Below, piece after piece: positions 9,130 through 17,924 of a stretch of DNA of 64,000 bases. The DNA is from Myxococcales bacterium. Lineage in GTDB: Bacteria; Myxococcota_A; Polyangia; Nannocystales; Nannocystaceae. The DNA is taken from assembly GCA_020633335.1 (NCBI GenBank), contig JACKDU010000002.1:1-64000 (forward strand), in the 5' to 3' direction. The notes below the pieces were generated by a model. It saw only the letters and a program-made list of their open reading frames with translations, did no database searches and was not told the origin of the DNA. Numbering within the stretch: position 1 is the first letter of the stretch; each line of letters starts with the position of its first letter. Made by a program: the position numbers and the translations under genes.

Positions 9130-10695
9130 ATGCACCTCGAATCCATCCGCCTCCCCCTCGCCACGTGGACCCTCGCCCTGGCCGCGGCGGTCTCCTGCGG
9201 GGCGCCCGATTCACCCCGGGGCCCCACCCTGGGCGCGATCGAGGGGGACTCCGCCAGCGCGACCGAGCGTCGACGCCCCGACGCGCCCACGGATCTCCAG
9301 CCCCCTGGCGGGCCCGCGGCGGCCCCCGGGGTCCCGCTCACCGACGAGGCGCTGGCGAGCCGCTGCGCCGGCCCCGAGGGGCTCGAAGACTGCGCCCCCG
9401 ACGCGTTCGGCGAGACCTTCCAGGACTCGATCCCGTGGCTCGAGGCCCACCGCGGCGAGGTCGAGGCCCGCTGGCTCCGCGCCCTGGAGGGCTCCCACGC
9501 CTACGCCTACGGCCTCGCCTGGCTCCGCAGCCAGGACGCCCTGCCGCTCCTGCGGGCCCGACTCCTCGCCGATCGCTACTTCTACGGCTGGGAGACCGAT
9601 CACCCCGAGGACCTCGACGTCCGCCTCCGCGACGAGCAGTACCCGCACCACCTCGCCTACATCCTGGCGATCGAGCGGATCAGCGGGCGCGAGCTCGCCG
9701 ACGCCGTCGACCTCCGACCCGAGGAGGCCGATCGCCTGATCGCGGAGACCCTCCGGCAGCCCGCGGACTCCGACGCCGACGTCGCGCGCTGGCTCCTCCT
9801 CAAGCTCCTCCGCCCCGAGCGCCCGGTCGAGGCCGCGGTCGCCATCGCCCCGACGGCCTTCGCCGACGGCTGCTGGGAGGCGCGCGCCTCGACGATCGCG
9901 GCGGCGCTCGCCGCCTGCCGGGCCGCCCGCGCCCACGGCGACGCCTGGCAGCGCCGCCTCTGTCGCTGCGATCCCGACGAGATCATCGAGGTCGGCGTGA
10001 GCGACCCGGTCGCCTATTACTACTACCCCGAGGGCTGCGGCGGCGCCGGCCCGACCCCGCTGGCGGCCTGGCGGGCCTGTACGGTGAACCAGCTCGAGTA
10101 CCGCGCCCGCGGCTACGAGGAGGAGTGCTCCTGCCCCGAGCGGGGCGCGACCCCGGTCCTCGGCCCCTACGTCCGCTCCAAGCGGGTCCGCGGGCGCGAG
10201 AGCTACGACGACCCCGAGGTCAACGTCTTCCTCGATCCGGTGCGCGGGTGGTGGCTGGACGCCCACGGCGATCCCCCCTGCTTCGTCGCCGGCACCGCGG
10301 TCGCCACCCCCGAGGGCCCGCGGCCGATCGAGTCCCTCCGCCCCGGCGATCGGGTCCTCGCCCAGGCGCCGGGGGCGAGCGAGGGCGTGATCGCCACCGT
10401 GCTGCGGGTCAAGACGCGGCGAACCTCGGCGCTCGTCCGCCTCACCCTCGCCGGCGGGCGGACGATCACGACGACCCCCAACCACCCCTTCTACGTCCCC
10501 CACACGGACGCTTGGATCGACGCCGGCGATCTCCGCTCGGGCGACGAGGTGCTCACCCGGGACCCCGAGGGCGCCCTCACGACGATCGCGATCGAGGCCA
10601 CCGCGCGCCGGGAGGAGGACGCCGAGGTCCACGGGATCTCGGTGAGCCCGCCGAACACCTACTTCGCCGGCGACGTGCTGGTGCACAACTACTGA
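9130..10695 (+). CDS. Lipoprotein with C-terminal Hint (intein/hedgehog-type) domain
   Basis: The signal peptide ends in AAAVSCGA (lipobox). Residues about 60-380 form a helical, Cys-containing domain that I do not recognise. From Cys384 the protein is a Hint domain: block A CFVAGTAVATPEG, RPGDRVLA, block B TTTPNHPFYV with the conserved His, SGDEVL, and block F/G YFAGDVLVHN. Hint domains catalyse N-S acyl shift at the first Cys and can cleave the preceding peptide bond. Here only one residue (Tyr521) follows the terminal His-Asn, so there is no C-extein or toxin module. Cleavage would release the N-terminal part from the Hint domain. Confidence 0.85.
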   Translation: MHLESIRLPLATWTLALAAAVSCGAPDSPRGPTLGAIEGDSASATERRRPDAPTDLQPPGGPAAAPGVPLTDEALASRCAGPEGLEDCAPDAFGETFQDSIPWLEAHRGEVEARWLRALEGSHAYAYGLAWLRSQDALPLLRARLLADRYFYGWETDHPEDLDVRLRDEQYPHHLAYILAIERISGRELADAVDLRPEEADRLIAETLRQPADSDADVARWLLLKLLRPERPVEAAVAIAPTAFADGCWEARASTIAAALAACRAARAHGDAWQRRLCRCDPDEIIEVGVSDPVAYYYYPEGCGGAGPTPLAAWRACTVNQLEYRARGYEEECSCPERGATPVLGPYVRSKRVRGRESYDDPEVNVFLDPVRGWWLDAHGDPPCFVAGTAVATPEGPRPIESLRPGDRVLAQAPGASEGVIATVLRVKTRRTSALVRLTLAGGRTITTTPNHPFYVPHTDAWIDAGDLRSGDEVLTRDPEGALTTIAIEATARREEDAEVHGISVSPPNTYFAGDVLVHNY

Positions 10696-10732
10696 GTGGG
10701 CGGACGAGGCCGACGCGAAGACCGACACGGTC

Positions 10733-12079
10733 TCAGCCGACCACGTAGGGCAGGCCCGCCGGGCAGGCCGCCGGGAGCGCGCCGAGCTCAAAGCGACCGA
10801 CGGGCGACGACGCCTCCATCCCGGGCGCCGCGCTGAGCTCGACCGCGCCGTCGGCGAAGCGGTGATCGACCCGCTTCTCGCTCCGCGATGGCGACGCGCC
10901 GCTCTCCTCGCCCTCGATCATCGACCCGACCTCGTGCACTGACGAGGCGATGAAGGCCCCGATCCACCTCGGCGCGTTGCCGTCGACCGCGAGCACCGAG
11001 ACGATCCTGCGGTCCTCGCTCTCCATCACGTTGTCGCCGTAGTCGCCGTCGTTGTGCGACCAGGTGAAGGTGATCACCACCTCCGGCGAGCCGCCGGCGA
11101 CTACGTCCTCGAGGACGATCGAGTCGATCACCAGGCTCTCGCCGATGTAGCCGACCCCGGGGTTGTACTCCTCGCCGAGGACCGCGCTGTACCAGCGATC
11201 GGCCAGGAGGAGCGCCAGGTGGACCTCGGTGGTCGCGCCCCCGGCCTCCATCCACCGCTCGACCCGGAAGGTCGCCACCTTGATCCCGCCCGGGAGCTCG
11301 ACCGCGATCCGCGTCGCCGACTCGCCCGGGACGCAGTGGTTCTCGGTGTAGAGATCATTGGGGGCGAGACCGACGACGGTCGCCGCGCAGAGGTCCGGGA
11401 GGGGCCGGCCCTCGTGGGGCTGAAAGTCGCACTCGTGGCCGCCGATCGTCGCCCCCGCCGACTCCAGCGCGGCCAGGCGGGCCGACACCGTGTCGTTGGG
11501 GCGGAGCGCGATCGAGCGCTTGTAGGCGGTCGCGGCCTCGTCGCGCTCGCCGCGATCCTCGTGGATCCGGCCGAGGTTGTAGAGCGCCGCGCCGCGGGTG
11601 CGATCCTCGGTGGCCGCGCCGATCGCCTGCCGGGTGAAGCGCTCGGCCTTGCCGAGATCGCCGGCGAGGTAGGACGCCCAGCCGAGCTCGGCGAGCGCCG
11701 CGGGGTGGTTGGGATCGATCTTCAGCGCGGCCTCGAGGGCGCTGATCCCCTCGGCGTACCTCTTGGCCTTCACCGCCTTGCGACCGGCGGCGAGGTGCTC
11801 GCGGAAGGCCGCCGCCTGGGCCCGCGCGGCGTCCGCGTCGAAGCCGGCCATCGCCCGCTCCTTGGCGCTCGGGCGCGGCTTCTCGGGCGCGGCGACCTCG
11901 GGCGCGGCGACCTCGGGCGCGGCGACCTCGGGCGCGGCTGTGGTCGGCGCCGTCGGGACCTCGGCGCTCGCCGACTTCGCGGCGGCGGCGGGCGCCTCGG
12001 AGCGCCCTCCGCCGCAGCCGACGAGGAGAGCCGAGGTGAGGAGCGCGGGTGCGAGGGAGGATCGGGCGATGCGCAGCAC
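10733..12079 (-). CDS. TPR lipoprotein
   Basis: The lipoprotein signal (LAPALLTSALLVGCGGG) is followed by an Ala/Pro/Glu linker containing three exact APEVA repeats. Three to four tetratricopeptide repeats come next (for example AALAELGWASYLAGDLGKAE, GAALYNLGRIHEDRGERDEA). The C-terminal half of about 230 residues is beta-rich and unrecognised. TPRs mediate protein-protein contact, so a scaffold role at the membrane is likely. GTG 12079 is chosen because GATACT on the reverse strand ends 7 nt upstream; GTG 12094 is an alternative. The gene is convergent with the Hint gene. Confidence 0.75.
   Translation of the reverse strand: MLRIARSSLAPALLTSALLVGCGGGRSEAPAAAAKSASAEVPTAPTTAAPEVAAPEVAAPEVAAPEKPRPSAKERAMAGFDADAARAQAAAFREHLAAGRKAVKAKRYAEGISALEAALKIDPNHPAALAELGWASYLAGDLGKAERFTRQAIGAATEDRTRGAALYNLGRIHEDRGERDEAATAYKRSIALRPNDTVSARLAALESAGATIGGHECDFQPHEGRPLPDLCAATVVGLAPNDLYTENHCVPGESATRIAVELPGGIKVATFRVERWMEAGGATTEVHLALLLADRWYSAVLGEEYNPGVGYIGESLVIDSIVLEDVVAGGSPEVVITFTWSHNDGDYGDNVMESEDRRIVSVLAVDGNAPRWIGAFIASSVHEVGSMIEGEESGASPSRSEKRVDHRFADGAVELSAAPGMEASSPVGRFELGALPAACPAGLPYVVG
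11884..11938 (-). repeat. 15-bp tandem repeat encoding APEVA units
   Basis: Three near-exact copies of a 15-bp unit (gcggcgacctcgggc in + orientation) plus a partial copy. It encodes the repeated APEVA linker of the TPR lipoprotein and should be prone to length change by slippage. Confidence 0.8.
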
Positions 12080-12086
12080 GCCGGCG

Positions 12087-12092
12087 AGTATC
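12087..12092 (-). promoter_or_regulatory. Candidate -10 element GATACT
   Basis: GATACT on the reverse strand lies 7 nt upstream of GTG 12079, matching the leaderless spacing seen elsewhere in the window. Confidence 0.35.
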
Positions 12093-12183
12093 ACCGCTCC
12101 CCGCCCCGCGAGCGCGCCGAGATCAGGGCGGGCGAGCGCGCGTAAACGCGCGACCTCGCCCTCTTCACGCGACCGCCCCGGGC

Positions 12184-12424
12184 TCACGCGCGGGTGTCGA
12201 GGACCACCCGGAAGCGCGCCTTGTTGGCCATCATCACCGCGAAGGCGTCATTGGCCTCGGCGAGCGGGAAGACCTGCACGCGCGGGCGCACGCCGGCGAG
12301 GACGCTGAACTTCATCGTGTCCTCGGAGTCGATCGCCGAGCCGCTCGGCCAGCCGTGGATCTGCTTGCCGGAGAGGAAGGCCAGCGGGTTGACGGTCATC
12401 GGCTCGGCCGACGCGGCGACCAAC
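12184..12424 (-). pseudogene. 3' fragment of a zinc-dependent alcohol dehydrogenase
   Basis: Only the last 80 or so residues of an MDR-family alcohol dehydrogenase remain: LVAASAEPMTVNP, IHGWPSGSAIDSED and the terminal MMANKARFRVVL, which match the end of AdhP/AdhA-like enzymes. The N-terminal catalytic domain and the nucleotide-binding motif are absent. Homology stops abruptly at about 12424, exactly where the opposite strand starts to encode an RND pump fragment. It cannot make a functional enzyme and is read as a truncated remnant left by recombination. Confidence 0.8.
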
Positions 12425-12733
12425 ATCGCCGCCCGCAACGGCATCATGATGATCAGCCACTTCCGCCACCTCGAGCGCGAGGAGGGCGAGCCGCTCGGCC
12501 CCGGGCTGGTCCTCCGCGGCGCCGGCGAGCGGGTGACGCCGATCCTGATGACCGCCCTCGCCACCGGCCTCGCGCTGGTCCCCCTCGCCCTCGGCGGCGA
12601 GGCGCCAGGGCAGGAGATCGAGCACCCGATGGCCGTCGTCATCCTCGGCGGCCTCGTCACCTCGACCGCGCTCAACCTCCTCCTGGTGCCGGCGCTCTAC
12701 CTCCGCTTCGGCCGCGATCCTAGCGCGTCATGA
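12425..12733 (+). pseudogene. 3' fragment of a CzcA/CusA-type heavy-metal RND pump
   Basis: About 100 residues match the very C-terminus of heavy-metal efflux RND transporters: IAARNGIMMISHFRHL, GAGERVTPILMTALATG, PGQEIEHPMAVVILGG and LLLVPALYLRFG, covering the last membrane helices. The remaining 900 or more residues expected for this family are missing. The fragment begins at 12425, back to back with the alcohol dehydrogenase remnant. There is no start codon or Shine-Dalgarno at the junction. It ends at TGA 12731-12733, overlapping the next remnant. Confidence 0.85.
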
Positions 12734-13013
12734 AGCGCTCGATCGCCCGGAGCGAGCCGAGGGCCTTCGCGCCCTCGGGGTCGACATCGGCGCGTCGACC
12801 ACCCACGTCGTGCCGATCATCGTCGGCGCCGATCGCATGCGCCTCTACCGGCTCGCCGCGGCGATGCGCGAGCGCGGGCTCTTCATCGTCCCCTTCGACT
12901 ACCCCTCGGTGCCGATCGACGGCCTCCGGCTCCGGGCCTGCGTCAGCGCGGCGCACACCCGCGAGGACATCGACGAGGCGCTGGCGATCATCGCCGCGTC
13001 GCTCCGCGCCTGA
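12726..13013 (+). pseudogene. 3' fragment of an alpha-oxoamine synthase (KBL/AONS family)
   Basis: In frame from about 12726 to TGA 13011-13013 the DNA encodes RALGVDIGASTTHVVPIIVG, then an AMRERGLFIVPFDYP segment and SAAHTREDIDEALAII. This is the C-terminal domain of class II PLP enzymes such as 8-amino-7-oxononanoate synthase, 2-amino-3-ketobutyrate CoA ligase or serine palmitoyltransferase. The PLP-lysine domain (about 280 residues) is absent. It follows the RND remnant with a few bases of overlap, making three unrelated gene ends in 830 bp. Confidence 0.75.
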
Positions 13014-13138
13014 GGACTCGGGCGACGACGACGACGACTTCGACACCGACACGGGCGAGTGAGCGCGCGCCGCTGGCCGGAGACGAGGCGCGGCCGCGCC
13101 CTCGCGGACGCCTGCCGATCCGCGAGCGACCGCGCGCG

Positions 13139-13167
13139 TCGACAAGGGCCGGGCCTTGCTGCACTCT
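13139..13167 (+). promoter_or_regulatory. Candidate promoter TCGACA-17-CACTCT
   Basis: A -35-like TCGACA (13139-13144) and -10-like CACTCT (13162-13167) are separated by 17 nt. The -10 ends 7 nt before ATG 13175, again implying a leaderless message. Confidence 0.3.
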
Positions 13168-13174
13168 GCCGGCG

Positions 13175-13654
13175 ATGAACTTCCTCAAGGGCACCGATCT
13201 CCTCCCGACCGCCGATGAGCTTGGGCCGCTGACCGAGGATCAGAACCTGGCGATCCTCGAGGCGCTCTTCGTCACCGTCCTCGCCGACGGCAAGATCGAG
13301 CCCAGCGAGGTCAAGACCTTCACAGCGTCGGCGCTGAGCTACCCGTGGAACTGGGGGCAAGGCCCCGAGATCCTCCGGGAGAAGCTGGCGAGCGTGGCCA
13401 CCCGACTCAAGGGCGTCGGCCGCGACAACATGCAGGCGCACCTCAGCGGACTCGGCCAGCGCCTCCCGAGCGGCAGCCTCCGCGACAAGGTCTTCGCCGG
13501 CATGTTCGCGCTGATGGTCGCCGACGGGAAGCTCGACCGCGAGGAGAAGGCGGCCGCCCTGGCGATCGCCGGCGAGCTCGAGATCCCGCCGTCGCGGGCG
13601 ATGGAGCTGGTCCAGCAGGTGACCGCCGCCCGGGCCGCGGTCTCGAAGAAGTAG
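13175..13654 (+). CDS. TerB-like (tellurite-resistance-family) protein
   Basis: 159 residues, all-helical and cytosolic. Two helical pairs each carry the acidic signature of the TerB superfamily: ALFVTVLADGKIEPSEVK near residue 30 and FALMVADGKLDREEKAA near residue 110. TerB proteins bind divalent metal ions through such Asp/Glu-containing loops; the superfamily is often linked to membrane stress. The precise role of this copy is unknown. It stands alone between the gene graveyard and the convergent kinase. Confidence 0.75.
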   Translation: MNFLKGTDLLPTADELGPLTEDQNLAILEALFVTVLADGKIEPSEVKTFTASALSYPWNWGQGPEILREKLASVATRLKGVGRDNMQAHLSGLGQRLPSGSLRDKVFAGMFALMVADGKLDREEKAAALAIAGELEIPPSRAMELVQQVTAARAAVSKK

Positions 13655-13795
13655 GCGCGCCCCGCTGCTGGACCGCGCCAGGGTTCCCAGGGGCGGACGT
13701 CGCTGGCGACGGCGACCACCTCGACCTGATCGCCCTCAACGCGGGCCCGCCCGGGGGCGCCATGGGCATGCCCGCGCCGTCGATCGCCCTATGAT

Positions 13796-13821
13796 CATAC
13801 ATGTCCTTACGGGCATGTATG
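13796..13821. repeat. Inverted repeat spanning a stop codon
   Basis: An 11-bp arm (catacatgtcc) and its near-perfect inverse (gggcatgtatg) flank a 4-nt loop containing the TAA stop of the WD40 kinase. It could act as a terminator or 3'-end stabilising hairpin for the minus-strand operon. There is no clear U-tract. Confidence 0.5.
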
Positions 13822-16800
13822 TGTATAGGGCCGGCTCCCGCGGGCGCTCCGCCACTCCTCCTCCGTCAGCTGGCGGCCCGCGCGGGCGCAGGCGTCGGCG
13901 ATCAGCGCGTCGATCCCGATCGGGAAGATCCGGACGACCCCGTCGGCCGAGGCGGTCGCCACCGCGGCCCCGTCGGGGCGGAAGAGCGCGGCCGTGACGT
14001 CGCGCTCGCGGGCGCCCGGGGGCGCGGTCCCGGCGTGCGGTAGCACCGCCGACGCGCCGCTCTCGAGGGTCCAGAGCCGCGCCGTGCCGTCGACCGAGGC
14101 CGTCACCGCCCGGGCGCCGTCGGGGCTGAACGCTGCGCTCCAGACCGCGGCCGCGTGCCCGCGGAGGATCGCCGTCGCCTCGGCGGGCGCACGCGGATCC
14201 CAGACACGCGCCGTGCCGTCCGAGGAGGCCGTGAGGAGCCGCTCCCCGGCGGCATCGAAGGTGACGCTCCACACCGGCCCGCTGTGGCCGCGGAGGACCA
14301 CGTCACCCGACGATCCCGCGAGCGACCCGAGGCGCACGTCGCCGTCGTCGCCCGCGCTCGCGAAGCGCCGCCCCTCCGGGCTGACCGCCAGATCGAGGAT
14401 CGCCCCCCGGTGCCCCGTGAAGGCGGCGCCGGGCGTCGCGTCCACGCCCACGAGCGTCCACGAGCGCACCTCCCCGCCCTCGGTCGCCGCGAGGAGGCGC
14501 GCCCCCTCCTCGGCGAGGCGCACCCGGGTCACCGGCGCGCCGGCGTCGAGGCGCGCGGCGCCCGTCCCATCGACCCTGCGCACCTCGATCGTGCCATCGC
14601 GGGTGCCGATCGCCACCCGCTCGCCGTCGACGACGCATAGATCGCTCGGTTCGCCCTCGACCGGCGCGAGCTCGCCGATCCTGCGGCCGTCGCCGCTCCA
14701 GATCGCCACCTCGCCGTCCCCCGAGACCGTGACGATCCTCTGTCCCTCCGGCCAGGCGCGGGCGATCACCGCGGCGTCCTCGCTGCGGCCCGCGAGGACC
14801 GCGACCTCGTGCTCCGGCGCCCCCAAGGTCCAGAGGCGGGCGGCGCCGTCGAGCCCGGCGCTCAGGACCTGGCGCCCCCCCGCGACGAAGGAGACCTGGG
14901 TCACCGCGTGCGTGTGCCCGCGGAGGACGTCCGCCTGCCTGCCCCACTCCCAGCGCCGGACGCTGCCGTCGGTCGAGGCGGTCGCGATCACCTCGCCGTC
15001 GGCCGTGAAGGCCGCGTCGACGACGCTGCCGGCGTGCCCCCGCAGCTCGGCCGGGGCCCCCAGCTCGGCGAGCGACCAGAGCAGCGCGACCCCGCCGGGC
15101 GGCGTGCCGAGGAGGAGGTCGCCGCGAGGATCATGGACGAGGCCGATCGCGGCCTCGAGCTTCGGCAGCGTGACCTCCGGCAGCGGCCGCGCGGAGCGAC
15201 CCTCGATCTCCCAGAGGCGCGCGCTCTGATCCTCGGCGAGGGTGACGAGGGCGACGCCGTCGAGGATGAAGCGGGCGCCGCGGAGCGCCGAGCCGTGACC
15301 CGGGAGGGCGCGCGGCGGCCCGCCATCGACACGCCAGAGGCGGGCCACGCCGTCGGTCGCCGCGCTCAGGAGGGTCGCGCCGTCGGGGCTGAAGTCGAGG
15401 TCGCGCAGCTCGGCGCGCGCCGGGTGCCGGAGCTCGCGGAGGGCCACGCCGTCGTCGACGCGCCAGAGGCGGACCCCGCCCGCGCTGCCGATCGCGACCA
15501 GGCCCCCGTCGGGGCTCGGGCGCAGGGCGACGATCCGCGCGTCGCCGCCCAGACGCAGGACCTCGGGGCCCTCTCCGTCGGCGAGGACCACCAGGGCCGC
15601 CTGCGCGCCGCCGTGGACCAGCACCCGCGGCGTCCCGTCGCGGACGAAGACCTGCGGCGCGGCGATCGACGCTGCCGCGCCGAGAGGCGCCTCGACGCGC
15701 AGCGCGGGCGCGATCACGCCCGCCTGATCGGCCTCGCGGTCGACCGCCCAGATCGCCAGCGATCCATCGCTCAGGGTCGCCACGAGGCGCGACCCCCCGG
15801 GGAAGAACGCGAGGCCGCGGACCGCCCCGCGCCCGTGGCTGAGCTCGATCCGCGCCGTCGCCCCCTCGCCCTCGCCGCCCCGCCACAGGTGCACCCGCCC
15901 CTCGCGATCCGCGGCCGCCACGTACACCCCATCCGGAGCGATCGCCACGCGAGCGAGCGGCGCCCCGTCGGCCCGCAGCGGGGCGCTGCGGACCCCGTCG
16001 AGCGCGTCACGGAGGGCCTCCTCCGCCTCGACGAGCGGCGGCTCAGCGACCGCGGCGGTCGCCCGCGCGGCCTCGACCGCGAGGAGGAGGCCGAGCGCCG
16101 GATCGTCGGCGCCGCGGCTGCGTGCGAGCCCCGCGAGGCGCTCTCGCCTCGGCCGCGCCTCCTCGCTCCGGCGGGCGGCCGCGTCGGCGACCGCGGCCGC
16201 GGCCTCGGCCCGCTCGAGGAGCGCCGCCCGGGCCCGCGCGAGGGCGCCTCCTGTCACCGTCTCCGGAGCGCGCGATCCCCAGAGCGCCACGCCCAGCCCG
16301 GTGATCGCCAGGGCGACGGCCGCGACGACGAGCCAGCGCCGGCGCGCCCGCGAGGGGTCCGCGGCCAGGGCGTCGAGGAGCGCGCGCATCGACGGCCAGC
16401 GGGCGGCCGGATCCGGATCCAGCCCGCGACGGAGCGCCGCGTCGATCCACGGCGGCGGCCCTCCGCCTGCCGTCGCATCCTTCGCCCTGGCTACCTCATC
16501 CGGACGCGCCCCGTGGAGCGCCTCGTAGAGCGCGACGCAGAAGCTGTACTGATCCGCGAGCGGCGTCGCGATCGCCCCCCGCGCGACCTCCGGCGCGGCG
16601 TAGCCCGGCGTGCCGACATGGGCGTCGGGACAGGTCAGCCGCGCCCCCGCGCCGCCCGTCGCTACCGCGACGGCGGCCGCCTCCGCCCCCGGCCGCGCGC
16701 CCTCAAGCCCGACCCCCGCGACCAGCGACGCGAGGCCAAAATCGAGCACCCGCGGGCGCCCGTCGCGGGCCGCGACGATCGCGTTCTCGGGCTTGAAGTC

Positions 16801-17289
16801 CCGGTGGACCAGCCCCTCCGCGTGGGCCGCCGCCAGCCCCTCACCTGTCCGAATGTACATGTCGACGATCGCCCGCCAGGGCCTCGGCACGCGCGCGACC
16901 CAGGCCCGCAGGGTCTCGCCGACCACCAGCTCCATCGTCACGAAGAGGCGCCCCCCGTGCTCGCCGACGTCGTGGAGCTGGACGACGTTGGGGTGCGAGA
17001 GGCGGGCCATCGCCTTGGCCTCGCGGAGGAGCCGCGCCGTCGCCTCGGCGCCCCCGAGCTGGGGGTGGAGGAGCTTGAGCGCGACCTCCCGATCGAGGCG
17101 CTCGTCCCAGGCCGCGTAGACCACCCCCATCCCGCCGGCGCCGACCCGCCGCAGGAGGCTGAAGCGACCGAGGCGAACCGGCGCCAACGCGGCGCCGAAG
17201 AGGCGCTCATGCACCGCCCGGCGCTGGAGCTCGAGGTCGAGATCGCGGGGCGGCGCAGCGCCGGCGTCGGGCTCGGTCAAGGCGCTCAC
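13807..17289 (-). CDS. Ser/Thr protein kinase with C-terminal WD40 propeller
   Basis: 1160 residues. The Hanks-type kinase domain (about 41-310) has a glycine loop GAGGMGVVY, Lys72 in VALKLL, catalytic HRDFKPEN (Asp164), DFG (Asp183) and GTPGYAAPE. A single membrane helix follows at about 318-337, then an Ala/Arg/Glu coiled segment and about 650 residues of WD40 repeats (for example LRGHTHAVTQVSF, DGAARLWTLG) forming one or two propellers outside the membrane. The start is GTG 17289, sharing GTGA with the stop of the upstream ECF sigma gene, so translation is coupled. The kinase probably controls that sigma factor, with the propeller sensing an external ligand. Confidence 0.93.
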   Translation of the reverse strand: MSALTEPDAGAAPPRDLDLELQRRAVHERLFGAALAPVRLGRFSLLRRVGAGGMGVVYAAWDERLDREVALKLLHPQLGGAEATARLLREAKAMARLSHPNVVQLHDVGEHGGRLFVTMELVVGETLRAWVARVPRPWRAIVDMYIRTGEGLAAAHAEGLVHRDFKPENAIVAARDGRPRVLDFGLASLVAGVGLEGARPGAEAAAVAVATGGAGARLTCPDAHVGTPGYAAPEVARGAIATPLADQYSFCVALYEALHGARPDEVARAKDATAGGGPPPWIDAALRRGLDPDPAARWPSMRALLDALAADPSRARRRWLVVAAVALAITGLGVALWGSRAPETVTGGALARARAALLERAEAAAAVADAAARRSEEARPRRERLAGLARSRGADDPALGLLLAVEAARATAAVAEPPLVEAEEALRDALDGVRSAPLRADGAPLARVAIAPDGVYVAAADREGRVHLWRGGEGEGATARIELSHGRGAVRGLAFFPGGSRLVATLSDGSLAIWAVDREADQAGVIAPALRVEAPLGAAASIAAPQVFVRDGTPRVLVHGGAQAALVVLADGEGPEVLRLGGDARIVALRPSPDGGLVAIGSAGGVRLWRVDDGVALRELRHPARAELRDLDFSPDGATLLSAATDGVARLWRVDGGPPRALPGHGSALRGARFILDGVALVTLAEDQSARLWEIEGRSARPLPEVTLPKLEAAIGLVHDPRGDLLLGTPPGGVALLWSLAELGAPAELRGHAGSVVDAAFTADGEVIATASTDGSVRRWEWGRQADVLRGHTHAVTQVSFVAGGRQVLSAGLDGAARLWTLGAPEHEVAVLAGRSEDAAVIARAWPEGQRIVTVSGDGEVAIWSGDGRRIGELAPVEGEPSDLCVVDGERVAIGTRDGTIEVRRVDGTGAARLDAGAPVTRVRLAEEGARLLAATEGGEVRSWTLVGVDATPGAAFTGHRGAILDLAVSPEGRRFASAGDDGDVRLGSLAGSSGDVVLRGHSGPVWSVTFDAAGERLLTASSDGTARVWDPRAPAEATAILRGHAAAVWSAAFSPDGARAVTASVDGTARLWTLESGASAVLPHAGTAPPGARERDVTAALFRPDGAAVATASADGVVRIFPIGIDALIADACARAGRQLTEEEWRSARGSRPYTHTCP

Positions 17290-17918
17290 CACCCGTATTG
17301 CGCCCGGACCTCGGCCGCCCAGGCCTCGAGGTGGCCCGCGCTCACCGACGGCCCCGCCTCGCCGGCCGCCCCCCGCAGCGCCTCGCTGACCCGCTCGCGC
17401 AGGCGCTCCTTCCCCCGGGCGAGGCGGCCGCGCACCGTGCCCTCGGGGAGCTCCATGAGCTCGGCGATCTCGCTGCCGGAGAGCCCCTCGAAGTACATCA
17501 GCTCGAGGACGACCTGATCGTCGACCGGGATCTCCCGCAGCGACTGGACGAAGCTCCGGGCCTCGCGCTGGTGCATCACCACCGAACTCGGGCTCGCGGG
17601 ATCGAGCTCCTGGACGCACACCGAGCCGAAGTCGAGGCGCTCGCGCTGCCGCTTGTAGCGGCCGCGGATGTACTTGTTCAGGACGTTGTGGGCGACCGCG
17701 AAGAAGTACTGACGGACGCTGGCGTCGCCGCGGAAGCGCTCCTTGCTCGCGGTGCAGGCGAGGAAGGTCTGGCTGACCAGCTCGTCGGCGTCCTCGGGCT
17801 GGAGCACCTTGTTGCGGAAGAAGCGGGAGATCGCCGCGAAGTGGCGATCGACGAGCGCACCGCCGGCGGCGCGGTCCCCCGCGCGCCAGGCCTCGAGCAG
17901 CTCCACGTCGCTGCGCAT
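17286..17918 (-). CDS. ECF-family RNA polymerase sigma factor
   Basis: 210 residues. Region 2 (LVDRHFAAISRFFRNKV .. DADELVSQTFLAC) and region 4 (VVLELMYFEGLSGSEIAELM .. GTVRGRLARGKERL) of an extracytoplasmic-function sigma factor are clear. There is a C-terminal extension of about 35 residues. No anti-sigma gene is adjacent; instead the gene overlaps a transmembrane Ser/Thr kinase. This is a known arrangement in which phosphorylation, rather than an anti-sigma factor, sets sigma activity. TATGAT lies 6 nt before ATG 17918. Confidence 0.93.
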   Translation of the reverse strand: MRSDVELLEAWRAGDRAAGGALVDRHFAAISRFFRNKVLQPEDADELVSQTFLACTASKERFRGDASVRQYFFAVAHNVLNKYIRGRYKRQRERLDFGSVCVQELDPASPSSVVMHQREARSFVQSLREIPVDDQVVLELMYFEGLSGSEIAELMELPEGTVRGRLARGKERLRERVSEALRGAAGEAGPSVSAGHLEAWAAEVRAQYGW

Positions 17919-17924
17919 CGCCGG

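Noticed and set aside
10279..10695. Intein inside the lipoprotein
   Set aside because: There is no C-terminal extein after His-Asn, so splicing has no product; a terminal Hint domain is a better description.
12184..13013. Transposon insertion explaining the truncated genes
   Set aside because: No transposase remnant, terminal inverted repeats or target duplication seen between the fragments.
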